Below, one piece after another: positions 43,261-51,909 of a stretch of 64,000 nucleotides of DNA. The stretch is from Peptococcaceae bacterium UBA5752 (GTDB lineage: Bacteria; Bacillota; Dehalobacteriia; UBA4068): NCBI GenBank assembly GCA_002419055.1, contig DIFI01000021.1:74078-138077 (forward strand), written 5' to 3'. The translations under genes and the position numbers were made by a program. The notes beneath the pieces are model-generated. The model ran no database searches. It was not told where the DNA came from and worked only from the letters and a program-made list of their open reading frames with translations. Numbering within the stretch: the first letter of the stretch is position 1; each line of letters starts with the position of its first letter.

Positions 43261-44243
43261 AACCCGAAAACCTTGTCCATGCCATTGGACATATTGATAC
43301 AGACCTTGTGGAGCGTGCAGAAAACCGCTCGACAATCCAAATCACTGATACAGCAAAGTATCATAAACGCATTACTAAACGTTTTGCCGCGTGTGCCGCG
43401 TGTCTTGCTCTGACTATGGTTGTAGGCGTTTCTGCTGCCTTTGCAACCGGGTTTGTTGATACATTGTTGGCATATTTCAGCGGAGAAACCGATTTGTATC
43501 TGGAGGAGATTTTATCCACTGTGACATCAGTTTCCAATGAGGATATGGAACTTCGGATAGATGGTGCTATCGCAGACGAACATACCTGCCATATGATTGT
43601 TTCCTTTATCGGGCTAACGGATGAAAGTCAAAGTAGGTTTGCTGCGGGAGACCTTGACGTACAAGAAGAATTCGATACCTATGCGGTATTAAGCAACGGT
43701 GAGCGCGTTGACATTTATACTCACGAGAGTGCAACATATATAGAAACAAGTGATCTTGGGAAAAAAGCAAAAACGATGTTTGCAGATGCCGACATGACCT
43801 ATGTGATAAGCTGTATTCTCGATGATGGTATCAGTATGAATGATGTTGATACACTCTGCTTTGCATATGAAGGGCTTGTTTTGGAGTTGGATGTGCAGAA
43901 GTATATATCTCCAGAGTATGAGCTCCATGCCGAAACCTCTGATGGCACAGAGAGAATTACAGACTTCCATGTTTCGCGTATTGGCTTCTACTTCACCTCG
44001 ATTGTTAACGAAAACTTCGATGATTTCTTTGATATAAAGTTGATTTACGCTGACGGAACGGTTTGCGAATTCACCGGACGCGACCTCGGCTACCAACTAA
44101 GCTATGGCCATAACACAGGGGATGAAACGGTTCATGTATCAGGCCGTTGGGGAGGAACTTCGGTCGTTTCCGTAGGAATTATTGATTTGGATGATTACTG
44201 TGGTATCCAGGTCAATGGAGTAGATTATTACTTTACAAACTAA
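43257..44243 (+). CDS. Single-pass membrane protein, likely anti-sigma factor
   Basis: The 328-aa protein has a cytoplasmic N-terminus of about 45 residues, one membrane helix (ACLALTMVVGVSAAFATG, about 48-66), and a beta-rich outside domain of about 260 residues. This is the layout of the DUF4179-type anti-sigma/sensor proteins that follow ECF genes in clostridia. There is no zinc-binding anti-sigma motif. Translational coupling to the sigma gene supports the role, which remains inferred. Confidence 0.72.
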   Translation: MKPENLVHAIGHIDTDLVERAENRSTIQITDTAKYHKRITKRFAACAACLALTMVVGVSAAFATGFVDTLLAYFSGETDLYLEEILSTVTSVSNEDMELRIDGAIADEHTCHMIVSFIGLTDESQSRFAAGDLDVQEEFDTYAVLSNGERVDIYTHESATYIETSDLGKKAKTMFADADMTYVISCILDDGISMNDVDTLCFAYEGLVLELDVQKYISPEYELHAETSDGTERITDFHVSRIGFYFTSIVNENFDDFFDIKLIYADGTVCEFTGRDLGYQLSYGHNTGDETVHVSGRWGGTSVVSVGIIDLDDYCGIQVNGVDYYFTN

Positions 44244-44262
44244 CAAAACCAGACAAAGTAAA

Positions 44263-44526
44263 TTAGATAACCGCCTCAACAGCATATAAAAAAACCGTTG
44301 TTTTAGCGGACGGATAGTTGCTCTGATTAGTAATACAGTTGCCTAACGGCGGTTTTGAAATATCATTCAAAGCCGCCGTTTTCCTTTTGAAAAATGAATT
44401 TAAGGTGGGCGTAATAAGTGCACCCACTTTTGCGGACAATGATATTTCCTGCGCGGCAGGCGTGCCGCAGGAGATCAAAGAAATGCCCATAAATGCGACT
44501 AGTATGATACATGATATTCTTTTCAT
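44263..44526 (-). CDS. Short lipoprotein-like frame, probably truncated
   Basis: About 87 aa from an ATG at 44524-44526, with an N-terminal lipoprotein signal (MKRISCIILVAFMGISLISC). After 45 residues the frame runs through the sigma operon's terminator hairpin, so the C-terminal part is unlikely to be native. GGAG in TGGAGCC lies near the ATG. Either the 5' end of a broken lipoprotein gene or a very small lipoprotein. Confidence 0.4.
   Translation of the reverse strand: MKRISCIILVAFMGISLISCGTPAAQEISLSAKVGALITPTLNSFFKRKTAALNDISKPPLGNCITNQSNYPSAKTTVFLYAVEAVI
44345..44380 (+). terminator. Terminator of the sigma/anti-sigma operon
   Basis: AACGGCGGTTTTG pairs with CAAAGCCGCCGTT around a 10-base loop, followed by TTCCTTTTG. 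Confidence 0.7.
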
Positions 44527-44833
44527 GATAGGCTCCATTTGAATTATTCAGACGAGGTTTTTGCCAGCGGTCGTCATCATTATAATAATATCATCTGACA
44601 CGATTATAATTGGCTATGCCAAATTATCCAAGCGGCATCCCTACAGGTGTATGCAGATTTTAATGGTTCATTATTTTTAACGATTTGCTCGGACTGTACC
44701 CTTAAAACGCCGGGGGTTCATATCTTGTTCCACATGTAATCATTGCTTAACGGTCAGTTTTTGATTAATTGTTAAATGTACAAACTCAAATGGCTGCGTC
44801 TACCTGTATTTTTTCGGTAAGATATAGGATGAG

Positions 44834-44911
44834 TATACGCCCAAACAAAAACAGACTGACAAATCGTCAGTCTGTTTTTGTCCTTATGAGCACTCGAGGT
44901 TTCTCGTAGTG
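44834..44911. repeat. 78-bp direct repeat, right copy, at the tRNA-Leu 3' end
   Basis: Contains a perfect 14-bp hairpin (AAAAACAGACTGAC, 44847-44860, with 44866-44879) that serves as the tRNA-Leu terminator on the minus strand. The repeat ends inside the encoded CCA of tRNA-Leu. Confidence 0.85.
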
Positions 44912-44991
44912 GTGCGGGAGACGGGACTTGAACCCACACGGTTTCCCGCCAGCTCCTAAGGCTGGTGCGTCTGCCATTCCGCCACTCCCGC
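44910..44991 (-). tRNA. tRNA-Leu(TAG)
   Basis: 82 nt on the minus strand with encoded CCA. Acceptor GCGGGAG/CTCCCGC, anticodon loop CTTAGGA in a CCAGC/GCTGG stem, a class II long variable arm, and a T-loop of GTTCAAGTC. Confidence 0.95.
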
Positions 44992-45138
44992 ACATTGCAC
45001 GACAATAATTTTAGCACACAAAAAATTTATAGTCAACAAATCGTTTTGCTTTTTCAATTTCAAAAAAGCATATACAGGCGATTTGACATAAAAAATAGTT
45101 TTTTCCACTTTGCTTTAAAATTTAATTAACCAAATATT

Positions 45139-45424
45139 TTAACTTAAATAAGCAAAAATGATCAACAGCACCGCGGATATGCCAATTCCGGTAAGACTAA
45201 ACGGCAGCTCCGACTTTACATGTTCCAGCACCGGCACATCGGCTATCGTGGCGGACAGTATGACTGTTTCTCCCAGGGGTGAAGCATTGTCCCCCAAAGC
45301 GCCTCCTGCCAGCACCACGCCGATGACAAGAGCCAGATTTGATTATTCTTTTGGTGGTGATCGCCATTAAGATAACAGCGATAGGTATGAAAACAGAAAT
45401 AATTCCGTACGGCAATTTACTCAC
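45139..45424 (-). pseudogene. Broken NhaC-type Na+/H+ antiporter gene
   Basis: The minus strand begins MSKLPYGIISVFIPIAVIL and runs into a frameshift near 45350. In the next frame it continues LALVIGVVLAGGALGDNA and then VILSATIADVPVLEHVKSEL to a stop at 45139. The GG-x-GDNxSP signature belongs to NhaC-type antiporters, which are 450-500 aa; most of the gene is missing and the remainder is frameshifted. Confidence 0.8.
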
Positions 45425-45530
45425 TCCTCTTTGGAGTTTTAGTATTAATTAATAACAATGGATATATTTATAGCTTCAGGATTATCAAGAAATCAGTAAT
45501 CTTGTTTTATAATTAAAATTACACATGAAA

Positions 45531-45567
45531 ATAGTACATTTCCAACATCATGTTGGAAATGTACTAT
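45531..45567 (-). terminator. Perfect inverted repeat downstream of fabZ
   Basis: 18-base perfect arms (ATAGTACATTTCCAACAT and complement) separated by one base. The U-tract on the minus strand is short (TTTTC). It is probably the end of the fab operon. Confidence 0.6.
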
Positions 45568-45613
45568 TAGGAGTAAATTATGGATTATAGATTCGTAATC
45601 TAATGTCTTTGCT

Positions 45614-46030
45614 CTAATCCTTGATAAGAGCGAAAGAGAATTCTGCAGTGACGCAGAGTTTACCTTCAACAAAGACTCTGCCTGAGGCAAAATAAAAAGG
45701 AGGTTTGGTCTTGGTCAAGACGCATTCGGTCTCGATGATTTCACCGGGGCGTACCGGCCTTTTGAACCGTACCTTGTCGATACCTGTAAAATAAGGGATG
45801 ACACCTGCCGTCTGGGAAGCGCCGAGGAGTACGCAGACCGATTGCGCCATAATCTCACATAAAATTACTCCTGGCACCACCGGATTACCCGGGAAGTGAC
45901 CCTGTAAAAACCATTCGTCGCCGCGCACGTGATAACGGCCGCAGGCTTTTTCGTCAATTAAATTTGCTTCATCGATTAATAGCATATTTTCCCGGTGGGG
46001 GAGTATGCTCTTTATTTCTTCTTGATTCAT
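45614..46030 (-). CDS. fabZ: 3-hydroxyacyl-ACP dehydratase FabZ
   Basis: The 138-aa hotdog-fold enzyme removes water from 3-hydroxyacyl-ACP in fatty-acid elongation. The catalytic pair is H45 in GHFPGNPVVPG and E59 in ILCEIMAQ. GAAAGGA precedes the ATG. It is the last gene of the fab cluster, separated from fabF by 152 bases that contain a 10-bp hairpin, which may lower its expression relative to fabF. Confidence 0.93.
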   Translation of the reverse strand: MNQEEIKSILPHRENMLLIDEANLIDEKACGRYHVRGDEWFLQGHFPGNPVVPGVILCEIMAQSVCVLLGASQTAGVIPYFTGIDKVRFKRPVRPGEIIETECVLTKTKPPFYFASGRVFVEGKLCVTAEFSFALIKD

Positions 46031-46081
46031 TTTTTAAAGTGTCCTTTCCTCAAAGAGATTAGAAATATAAGAGGAGAGTTT

Positions 46082-46120
46082 GCGGCTTGTGGCAGAATGA
46101 GTTACTTTGGCACAAGCCGC
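46082..46120 (-). promoter_or_regulatory. Stem-loop between fabF and fabZ
   Basis: GCGGCTTGTG (46082-46091) and CACAAGCCGC (46111-46120) form a perfect 10-bp stem with a 19-base loop and no U-tract. A possible RNA processing or attenuation element. Confidence 0.45.
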
Positions 46121-46182
46121 TATGAGTAATGAGAGAATTTTACGAAGTTGGTGTTTAAAATTACTTGGCAATAATTAACGGC

Positions 46183-47418
46183 TTAATCAGTATATTTGCT
46201 GAAAGCGATACAGGCATTATGACCGCCGAAACCAAGCGAAACCGAGAGCGCCGTTTTGATATCGGACACTCTTGCCTTAAGAGGCACATAGTCTAGGTCG
46301 CAGGCGGGATCAGGTACTTTTAATCCAATTGTCGGAGGTATTTTGCCGTGTTTAAGCGCCAATACCGCGAAGACAGCTTCTATTGCTCCTGCTGCACCCA
46401 GCATATGTCCGATCATCGATTTGGTTGAGCTGATCATGGCCTGATAAGCTAATTTTTCGCCTAATCCTTTTTTGATTGCTAAGGTTTCGGTCACATCGTT
46501 GAGCTGTGTGCCGGTGCCGTGGGCGTTGATATAAATACCGCCTTCCTGCGGGCTGCCCGCCTCACGAAAAGCGTCGCTGATGGCGCGTGCGGAGCTTTCA
46601 GCGCTGGAGTCGGGGGCGGTGATATGATGAGCATCACAAGTAGAGCCGTAACCGCTGAGAAAACCGTAAATTTTTGCGCCGCGGTCAATAGCGTGTTGAT
46701 ATTCTTCTATTACCAACATACCGGCGCCATCGCCCATTACGAAGCCTTCGCGGCGTTTATCAAAAGGCAGCGAGGCGGCGTCGGGATCGGTAGATGTGGA
46801 TAGCGCCATCATATTGGCAAATCCGGCAATACTGACCGGCATAATTGCACCTTCACTGCCGCCGACTATGCAAGCGTCCGCATAGCCGTGGCGGATGGCT
46901 CTTAAACCTTCGCCTATGGCGTTGGTGCTGCTGGCGCAGGCTGTTGTAATCAAGAGGCAGGGCCCTTTGGCGCCAAAGCGGATGGCGATATGACCTGCCG
47001 CTATATTGGAGATCATCATCGGCACAAAAAACGCCGAAACACGCCGTGGTCCCGATTCCGCTATTCTCATCTGCTCTGTAGCCATGGCGTTAATGCCGCC
47101 GACGCCTGAGCCGAGATAGACGCCAAAGCGATCGGATTCGACAGTGCCGACGATACCGCTGTCGGTTACAGCCTCGTTGGCTGCTGCAATAGCGTATTGG
47201 GTGAAAAGATCGGTCTTGCGCAATTCGTTTTTATCCATGTAGGCCAGCGGATCAAAGTTTTTGACTTCTGCCGCTAATTTTGCTTTGTGGTTAGAACAAT
47301 CAAAACGGGTAATTAGGCCGATGCCGTTGACGCCGTTAAGTAAATTTTTCCAAATTGTAGGGATATCGTTGCCGATCGCGGTCAACCCTCCCAAGCCGGT
47401 TACAACAACTTTTCTCAT
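46183..47418 (-). CDS. fabF: 3-oxoacyl-ACP synthase II FabF
   Basis: The 411-aa condensing enzyme elongates acyl-ACP with malonyl-ACP. C161 in TTACASS, the His of NAHGTGTQLND and the His of SSTKSMIGHMLG form the Cys-His-His triad. The ATG at 47416-47418 has AAGGAG eight bases upstream; the eight-residue longer frame overlaps fabG. It follows fabG directly. Confidence 0.94.
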   Translation of the reverse strand: MRKVVVTGLGGLTAIGNDIPTIWKNLLNGVNGIGLITRFDCSNHKAKLAAEVKNFDPLAYMDKNELRKTDLFTQYAIAAANEAVTDSGIVGTVESDRFGVYLGSGVGGINAMATEQMRIAESGPRRVSAFFVPMMISNIAAGHIAIRFGAKGPCLLITTACASSTNAIGEGLRAIRHGYADACIVGGSEGAIMPVSIAGFANMMALSTSTDPDAASLPFDKRREGFVMGDGAGMLVIEEYQHAIDRGAKIYGFLSGYGSTCDAHHITAPDSSAESSARAISDAFREAGSPQEGGIYINAHGTGTQLNDVTETLAIKKGLGEKLAYQAMISSTKSMIGHMLGAAGAIEAVFAVLALKHGKIPPTIGLKVPDPACDLDYVPLKARVSDIKTALSVSLGFGGHNACIAFSKYTD

Positions 47419-47431
47419 TAATTTTTCTCCT

Positions 47432-48172
47432 TTAAATAGCAAGCCCGCCGTCTATTTTAATTACTTCACCAGTGATATAGTTGGAGCAATCGCCGGCTAA
47501 AAATGCCGCCAACTCCGCCACTTCTTCCGGTTGCCCTTTGCGATGAAGCGGTATCTGGGCAAACAGCGGATTGCTTTGATCGATATTTTCGGTCATATTG
47601 GTGGCGATGAAGCCGGGGGCGATAGCGTTGCAATAGATATGGCGCGAGGCCAACTCCTTGGCTGTTGATTTGGTGAGGCCGATAAGTCCGGCCTTGGAGG
47701 CTGAATAGTTGGTCTGGCCGATATTGCCGATAATCCCTGCTATAGAGCTCATGTTGATGATCTTGCCGCTGCGCTGTTTGAGCATGATCGGGCTGCAGTG
47801 GCGGATCATATTATAGGCGCCTTTAAGATTGGTGTCGATTACTGAATCAAAATCATCTTCTTTGGCGGTGATCAGTAGGCCGTCTCGGGCAATGCCGGCA
47901 TTGTTAACCAAAATGTCGATACTGCCGAAGTGGTTTTTGATGGCTGTCACAGTTTGTTTGACAGCAGCAAAATCGCATACATTGCAGCAAAAAGCAGCTG
48001 CATCCACACCGAGCTGTCGCACTTGTTGGCATACTTCCTCGGCTTGGGCTTGAAAAGGATCGGCGGGGTAAATCACCGCTATATTAGCGCCGAGCGAGGC
48101 AAATTTTAAAGCTATAGCTTTACCGATGCCGCTGCCGCCGCCGGTTATTAATGCTACTTTGTCTTTAAGCAC
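47432..48172 (-). CDS. fabG: 3-oxoacyl-ACP reductase FabG
   Basis: The 246-aa SDR enzyme reduces 3-oxoacyl-ACP with NADPH. The nucleotide motif TGGGSGIG is at residues 10-17, NNAG at 90-93, and the catalytic S142/S143, Y156 and K160 (YSASK) are present. The start overlaps the fabD stop by eight bases, a sign of translational coupling. Confidence 0.94.
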   Translation of the reverse strand: MLKDKVALITGGGSGIGKAIALKFASLGANIAVIYPADPFQAQAEEVCQQVRQLGVDAAAFCCNVCDFAAVKQTVTAIKNHFGSIDILVNNAGIARDGLLITAKEDDFDSVIDTNLKGAYNMIRHCSPIMLKQRSGKIINMSSIAGIIGNIGQTNYSASKAGLIGLTKSTAKELASRHIYCNAIAPGFIATNMTENIDQSNPLFAQIPLHRKGQPEEVAELAAFLAGDCSNYITGEVIKIDGGLAI

Positions 48173-49088
48173 TGATTTTCACCTCGGCAATCGTCTGCAG
48201 CAAACTATCTATATCTTCGACATGAAAGCAGCGTACTTGATCGGAGATTCTTGATACAAAGTTTGATAAGACTCTACCGGGGCCGACTTCTATAAAAATA
48301 CGGGCGCCGTCGGAGATCATGTTTTCCACAGATTTATGCCAGAGTACAGGGCTGATGATCTGCCTAGCCAGCAAATCTTTGGGATCATCGTTATAATAGG
48401 GAAGGGCCGTAACATTGGAATAAAGCGGCAGGCGGGGCATGGTAATATCATATTCTTTGAGTTCGACGCTAAAACGATCGGCTGCCGGCTGCATAAATTG
48501 ACAATGGAAACCGCCGCTGACGCCGAGCGGTATGGTTTTACCCTTGGCCTCTTTGACTATTCCCTTAAATGATTCCAAGCTGTCCGGTATTCCGGAAACA
48601 ACTACCTGTCCGGGGCAGTTATAGTTGACAGGATAGACCTGTTCGACTTGGCTGCAAAGGTTGTTGACTTTTTCATCTTCGAGCTTCAGCACTATTGCCA
48701 TCGCCGATTTGTTTTTTTCACCGGCTTCCTGCATCAGCGCGCCACGGCGGCAAACCAGCTGAAAGCCTTCTTCCGTCGATAAAGCCTCGGCATATGTTAG
48801 TGCCGCCAATTCGCCTAGCGAAAACCCGGCAACCAGATCCGGCTTGATACCGGCTTCATTGAGTGCTGCCGCGGCTGCCAGATCGACGCAAAACAAACAG
48901 GGTTGAGTGTTTTTTGTTTGAGTCAGTTCGGCATCGCTGCCGCTGAAACATTGCATGGACGTTTCGGGGCGTAGACGGTCGGCTAAATCAAACACAGCTT
49001 TTGCAGCCGGAGAATATTCACGCAATTGCTGACCCATACCGCTGTATTGGGCGCCCTGTCCTGAAAAGATCAAAGCTATTTTATCCAT
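48165..49088 (-). CDS. fabD: Malonyl-CoA:ACP transacylase FabD
   Basis: The 307-aa enzyme loads malonyl groups on ACP. FSGQGAQ lies at residues 8-14, the nucleophile S90 in GFSLGE and the partner H195 in GGFHCQF. The start overlaps the fabK stop by 13 bases. Full length for the family. Confidence 0.94.
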   Translation of the reverse strand: MDKIALIFSGQGAQYSGMGQQLREYSPAAKAVFDLADRLRPETSMQCFSGSDAELTQTKNTQPCLFCVDLAAAAALNEAGIKPDLVAGFSLGELAALTYAEALSTEEGFQLVCRRGALMQEAGEKNKSAMAIVLKLEDEKVNNLCSQVEQVYPVNYNCPGQVVVSGIPDSLESFKGIVKEAKGKTIPLGVSGGFHCQFMQPAADRFSVELKEYDITMPRLPLYSNVTALPYYNDDPKDLLARQIISPVLWHKSVENMISDGARIFIEVGPGRVLSNFVSRISDQVRCFHVEDIDSLLQTIAEVKISA

Positions 49089-50020
49089 CTGTTAGCTCCT
49101 TTTAAAATTAATTCGGTTTCATCGAATATTTCTTCGATTATTTGTTGGGCAGTTTGTTCTTTTTTCACCATTCCTGCCACCTGTCCGGCCAGAAAACAGC
49201 CTTTTTGCAAGTCGCCTTCGATGGCGGCGAGACGCAGCGAGTCTTTACCCATATCCTCCAGCTCTTGGTCGGAGATCGGGCTATATTCGGCCTGGAAAAA
49301 GGCGTTGGAAAAAGGTGTTTTGAGACTGCGTACCGGATGGCCGAGCCGTTTGCCGGTGGCAATAGTAGATATATCGGTTGCTTTAATGATTTTCGCTTTG
49401 TAATTAGGGTGAACCGAGCATTCCTCGGCAACTAAAAAACGGGTGCCAAGTTGTACTCCCGCAGCGCCGAGCATCAGTGCTGCAGCCACGCCGCGTCCGT
49501 CGGCGATGCCGCCTGCCGCGATTACCGGTAGAGTTATTGCGTCGCAGACTTGCGGAACCAGCGACATGGTTGTGGTATCCCCGACATGGCCGCCGCTTTC
49601 GCCGCCTTCGGCAATCAGCGCTGCGGCTCCGGCACGGCTTAATAATTTGGCCATGGCCACCGAAGCTACTACTGGTATTACGCAAATGCCTGCTTGCAGC
49701 CAGCGTGGCATATACTTGGCAGGGTTGCCGGCGCCGGTAGTGATCACGGCGACTTTTTCGGCTGCCGCAACTTCCGCAACAGCATCGGCATTGGGGCTCA
49801 TCAGCATGATGTTAACACCGAATGGCTTGTCGGTCAGCTGGCGCGCGATGGCGATCTGCTGCTTTAAGTAGTCGGCGTCGGCGTTCATTGCCGCTATTAT
49901 CCCCAAACCGCCGCCGTTGGATACTGCCGCAGCTAACTTGCCATCGGCAATCCAAGCCATTGCGCCTTGAAAAATCGGGTACTTGATCGGGAGTAACTCT
50001 GTAAGAGCTGTTTTGATCAT
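49076..50020 (-). CDS. fabK: Enoyl-ACP reductase II FabK
   Basis: The 314-aa FMN-dependent enzyme carries out the last step of each elongation cycle. It is a TIM-barrel nitronate-monooxygenase-like protein with PIFQGAMAWIADGKLAAAV at the start, GGESGGHVGDTTT near residue 137, and the FMN phosphate site AAGGIADGRG. No fabI or fabL is seen in the window, so FabK is presumably the main enoyl reductase, which confers natural triclosan tolerance in relatives. Confidence 0.93.
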   Translation of the reverse strand: MIKTALTELLPIKYPIFQGAMAWIADGKLAAAVSNGGGLGIIAAMNADADYLKQQIAIARQLTDKPFGVNIMLMSPNADAVAEVAAAEKVAVITTGAGNPAKYMPRWLQAGICVIPVVASVAMAKLLSRAGAAALIAEGGESGGHVGDTTTMSLVPQVCDAITLPVIAAGGIADGRGVAAALMLGAAGVQLGTRFLVAEECSVHPNYKAKIIKATDISTIATGKRLGHPVRSLKTPFSNAFFQAEYSPISDQELEDMGKDSLRLAAIEGDLQKGCFLAGQVAGMVKKEQTAQQIIEEIFDETELILKGANRWIK

Positions 50021-50024
50021 GGAA

Positions 50025-50258
50025 TTATCCTTTTTGCGCTTCGATTTGCGCTTCGATGAACTTGGCCAGTTGGCCTATTGTATCCATCTTTTCTTTGAGC
50101 TCGATCTCGATACCGAGTTGTTCTTCAAGCTCTATGACCATTTCCGCGGTATCAAGCGAGTCGATACCTAAAGATTCAAAAGTCGTTTCCGCTGTAATAG
50201 TGGCTGCCTCACAACCTACGTGTTCCGCAATCAGTGCTGCAATTTTTTCGAATACCAT
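50025..50258 (-). CDS. acpP: Acyl carrier protein
   Basis: The 77-aa acidic protein carries the phosphopantetheine site S34 in GIDSLD. The ATG at 50256-50258 has GGAGGT seven bases upstream, so five extra residues are excluded. It is the first gene after the operator at 50347-50363 and starts the fabK-fabD-fabG-fabF-fabZ chain. Confidence 0.93.
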   Translation of the reverse strand: MVFEKIAALIAEHVGCEAATITAETTFESLGIDSLDTAEMVIELEEQLGIEIELKEKMDTIGQLAKFIEAQIEAQKG

Positions 50259-50346
50259 GAGTTGTACCTCCAAATTGTTTTTTTATAATTAATATAGGAA
50301 TTAATTTCTAAATCATTCAAACAGTATTGAGTTAAAATGTCGAAAA

Positions 50347-50363
50347 TTAGTTAGTCTATCTAA
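50347..50363 (-). promoter_or_regulatory. FabT-type operator upstream of acpP
   Basis: TTAGTTAGTCTATCTAA matches the palindrome upstream of fabT at 16 of 17 positions. It lies directly after the fabH stop and about 90 bases before the acpP start. Confidence 0.75.
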
Positions 50364-51317
50364 CTACCATCTTAAAATACAAGCGGCGCTTGCAAGTCCG
50401 CCTCCGAAACTACATAAGGCCAAATAATCGCCGCTATGTAGCTTGCCGTCCCGGTTGAGCTCGTCGAGCAGCAGTGGTATGCTGGCTGCTGAAGTATTGC
50501 CGTAATTTTCAATGTTTATACAGAATCGCTCCGGCGGAATATTAAGTTTTTTAATTGCTGTTTCAATTATTCGCACATTGGCCTGATGGGGTATTACCAA
50601 GGCAATATCGGATTCCTGCAAACCTGCATCGGCGATTACTTGCTGCAAATCGCGGCAAATGGAGCTGATGGCAAATTTGAAAGTTTCCTGACCATTCATC
50701 TGTACATATGGTTGATCGGTCTCGTTTTGATAAAACGGTGACATGCCGGCAAAATTAGCGATTTTGATAATTTCATCATTGCCTTTGGTGTGGAAGACCG
50801 ATGCCAGATAACTATCTCCTTCGCCAAGCAGTACGGCTCCGGCGCCGTCACCGAAGATAACACAGGTAGAGCGATCGCTCCAATCGAGTACACGGCTCAT
50901 GCGTTCCGCACCGATTACCAACATTTTTTTGACTCTGCCGCGGGCGAAAAATCCGGCGGCTATGTCGATGGAATAGAGGAAAGCGGGACAGGCGGCATTG
51001 ATGTCCATAGCCGGGCAAGTGGCGCCTAACATCATTTGTACGCTGCAGGCGAGCGGCGGACAGATATTATCGCCGGTGACGGTGGCACAGATGATCATAT
51101 CAAGTTGGTCTGCGGTCGTATTACCCATTTCGAGGGCTTTTAACGCTGCCTGATAAGCCAGTTCGGCTGTTGTTTCTGTAGTACAGACGTGGCGCTGTTT
51201 GACGCCGACTCTGCGGGTGATCCAATCATCGGTGGTATCGACCATTGCCGACAACTCGTCGTTGGTCACAATGCGCTCCGGCACATAGTGACCGGTTCCT
51301 AACACCTGAAAACTCAT
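50364..51317 (-). CDS. fabH: 3-oxoacyl-ACP synthase III FabH
   Basis: The 317-aa enzyme starts fatty-acid synthesis by condensing an acyl-CoA with malonyl-ACP. The nucleophile is C110 (INAACPAF); the His of VIPHQANVR and the Asn of IENYGNTSAASI complete the triad. GGAG lies seven bases before the ATG. It sits between fabT and acpP and shares the regulation. Confidence 0.94.
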   Translation of the reverse strand: MSFQVLGTGHYVPERIVTNDELSAMVDTTDDWITRRVGVKQRHVCTTETTAELAYQAALKALEMGNTTADQLDMIICATVTGDNICPPLACSVQMMLGATCPAMDINAACPAFLYSIDIAAGFFARGRVKKMLVIGAERMSRVLDWSDRSTCVIFGDGAGAVLLGEGDSYLASVFHTKGNDEIIKIANFAGMSPFYQNETDQPYVQMNGQETFKFAISSICRDLQQVIADAGLQESDIALVIPHQANVRIIETAIKKLNIPPERFCINIENYGNTSAASIPLLLDELNRDGKLHSGDYLALCSFGGGLASAACILRW

Positions 51318-51374
51318 AGATATGCTCCAATATTTTTAAGACGTATATTAAATTTTAGGATATGCAAAAATGTT

Positions 51375-51830
51375 TTAAGTTTGAGGGATAGTTTTTTTCA
51401 AAAAATTATCAAGTCTCAAAATAGTTCTGATTAAATATTCTTTTTCGTCTTCGCTGAATTCGGTTTCGATGGCATGAACTAAACTGCGGTGATAGGCTCT
51501 GTGATACTCATCGACTTTGCGGCCTTCTTTTGTCAGTTTCACGTGGACCATTCTGCCATCCAATGCTGATTCTTGCTTTGACAGGTAACCTTTTTTTTCT
51601 AATTTATTAATTGCTACGGTTGCAGTGGGTCGTGTTACTTTCATATACTCTGCGATCTCGCTGACCGCTTTCCCGTTCTCCTTATCGGTACCTACGCATT
51701 CGATCAGATGCACTTCTCTTATAGAAAGGTTAATGCGGCTGTCATTGAGGAGAAAATCCGATTCTAAGCGTAAGATACTATGGTAAGTGTCTACCAGGAT
51801 ATTGTTGAGTAATAACGAAAAATTTTGCAC
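51375..51830 (-). CDS. fabT: MarR family repressor of fatty-acid synthesis, FabT-like
   Basis: The 151-aa winged-helix protein (ISEIAEYMKVTRPTATVAIN HTH; KLEKKGYLSKQESALDGR wing) opens the fab cluster, the position FabT occupies in Streptococcus, where it represses fab genes with acyl-ACP as corepressor. The start is GTG (51828-51830). A perfect palindrome lies between its promoter and start, and a near-identical copy precedes acpP, so autoregulation and control of the operon are well supported by sequence. Confidence 0.88.
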   Translation of the reverse strand: MQNFSLLLNNILVDTYHSILRLESDFLLNDSRINLSIREVHLIECVGTDKENGKAVSEIAEYMKVTRPTATVAINKLEKKGYLSKQESALDGRMVHVKLTKEGRKVDEYHRAYHRSLVHAIETEFSEDEKEYLIRTILRLDNFLKKTIPQT

Positions 51831-51847
51831 TCCCGCCGCCCCCTTAA

Positions 51848-51864
51848 TTAGTTAGTCTAACTAA
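51848..51864 (-). promoter_or_regulatory. FabT-type operator upstream of fabT
   Basis: TTAGTTAGTCTAACTAA is a perfect 17-bp palindrome with a single central base, 15 bases downstream of the -10 element. Confidence 0.8.
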
Positions 51865-51878
51865 TTATTATTGGTGGT

Positions 51879-51907
51879 ATTCTACTCCTATTCATCAATT
51901 TTGTCAA
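51879..51907 (-). promoter_or_regulatory. Promoter of fabT
   Basis: Minus-strand -35 TTGACA (51902-51907, perfect), 17-base spacer and -10 TAGAAT (51879-51884). Confidence 0.8.
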
Positions 51908-51909
51908 GT

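Noticed and set aside
45158..45370. Plus-strand frame over the antiporter remnant
   Set aside because: It is antisense to clear NhaC-type residues on the minus strand.
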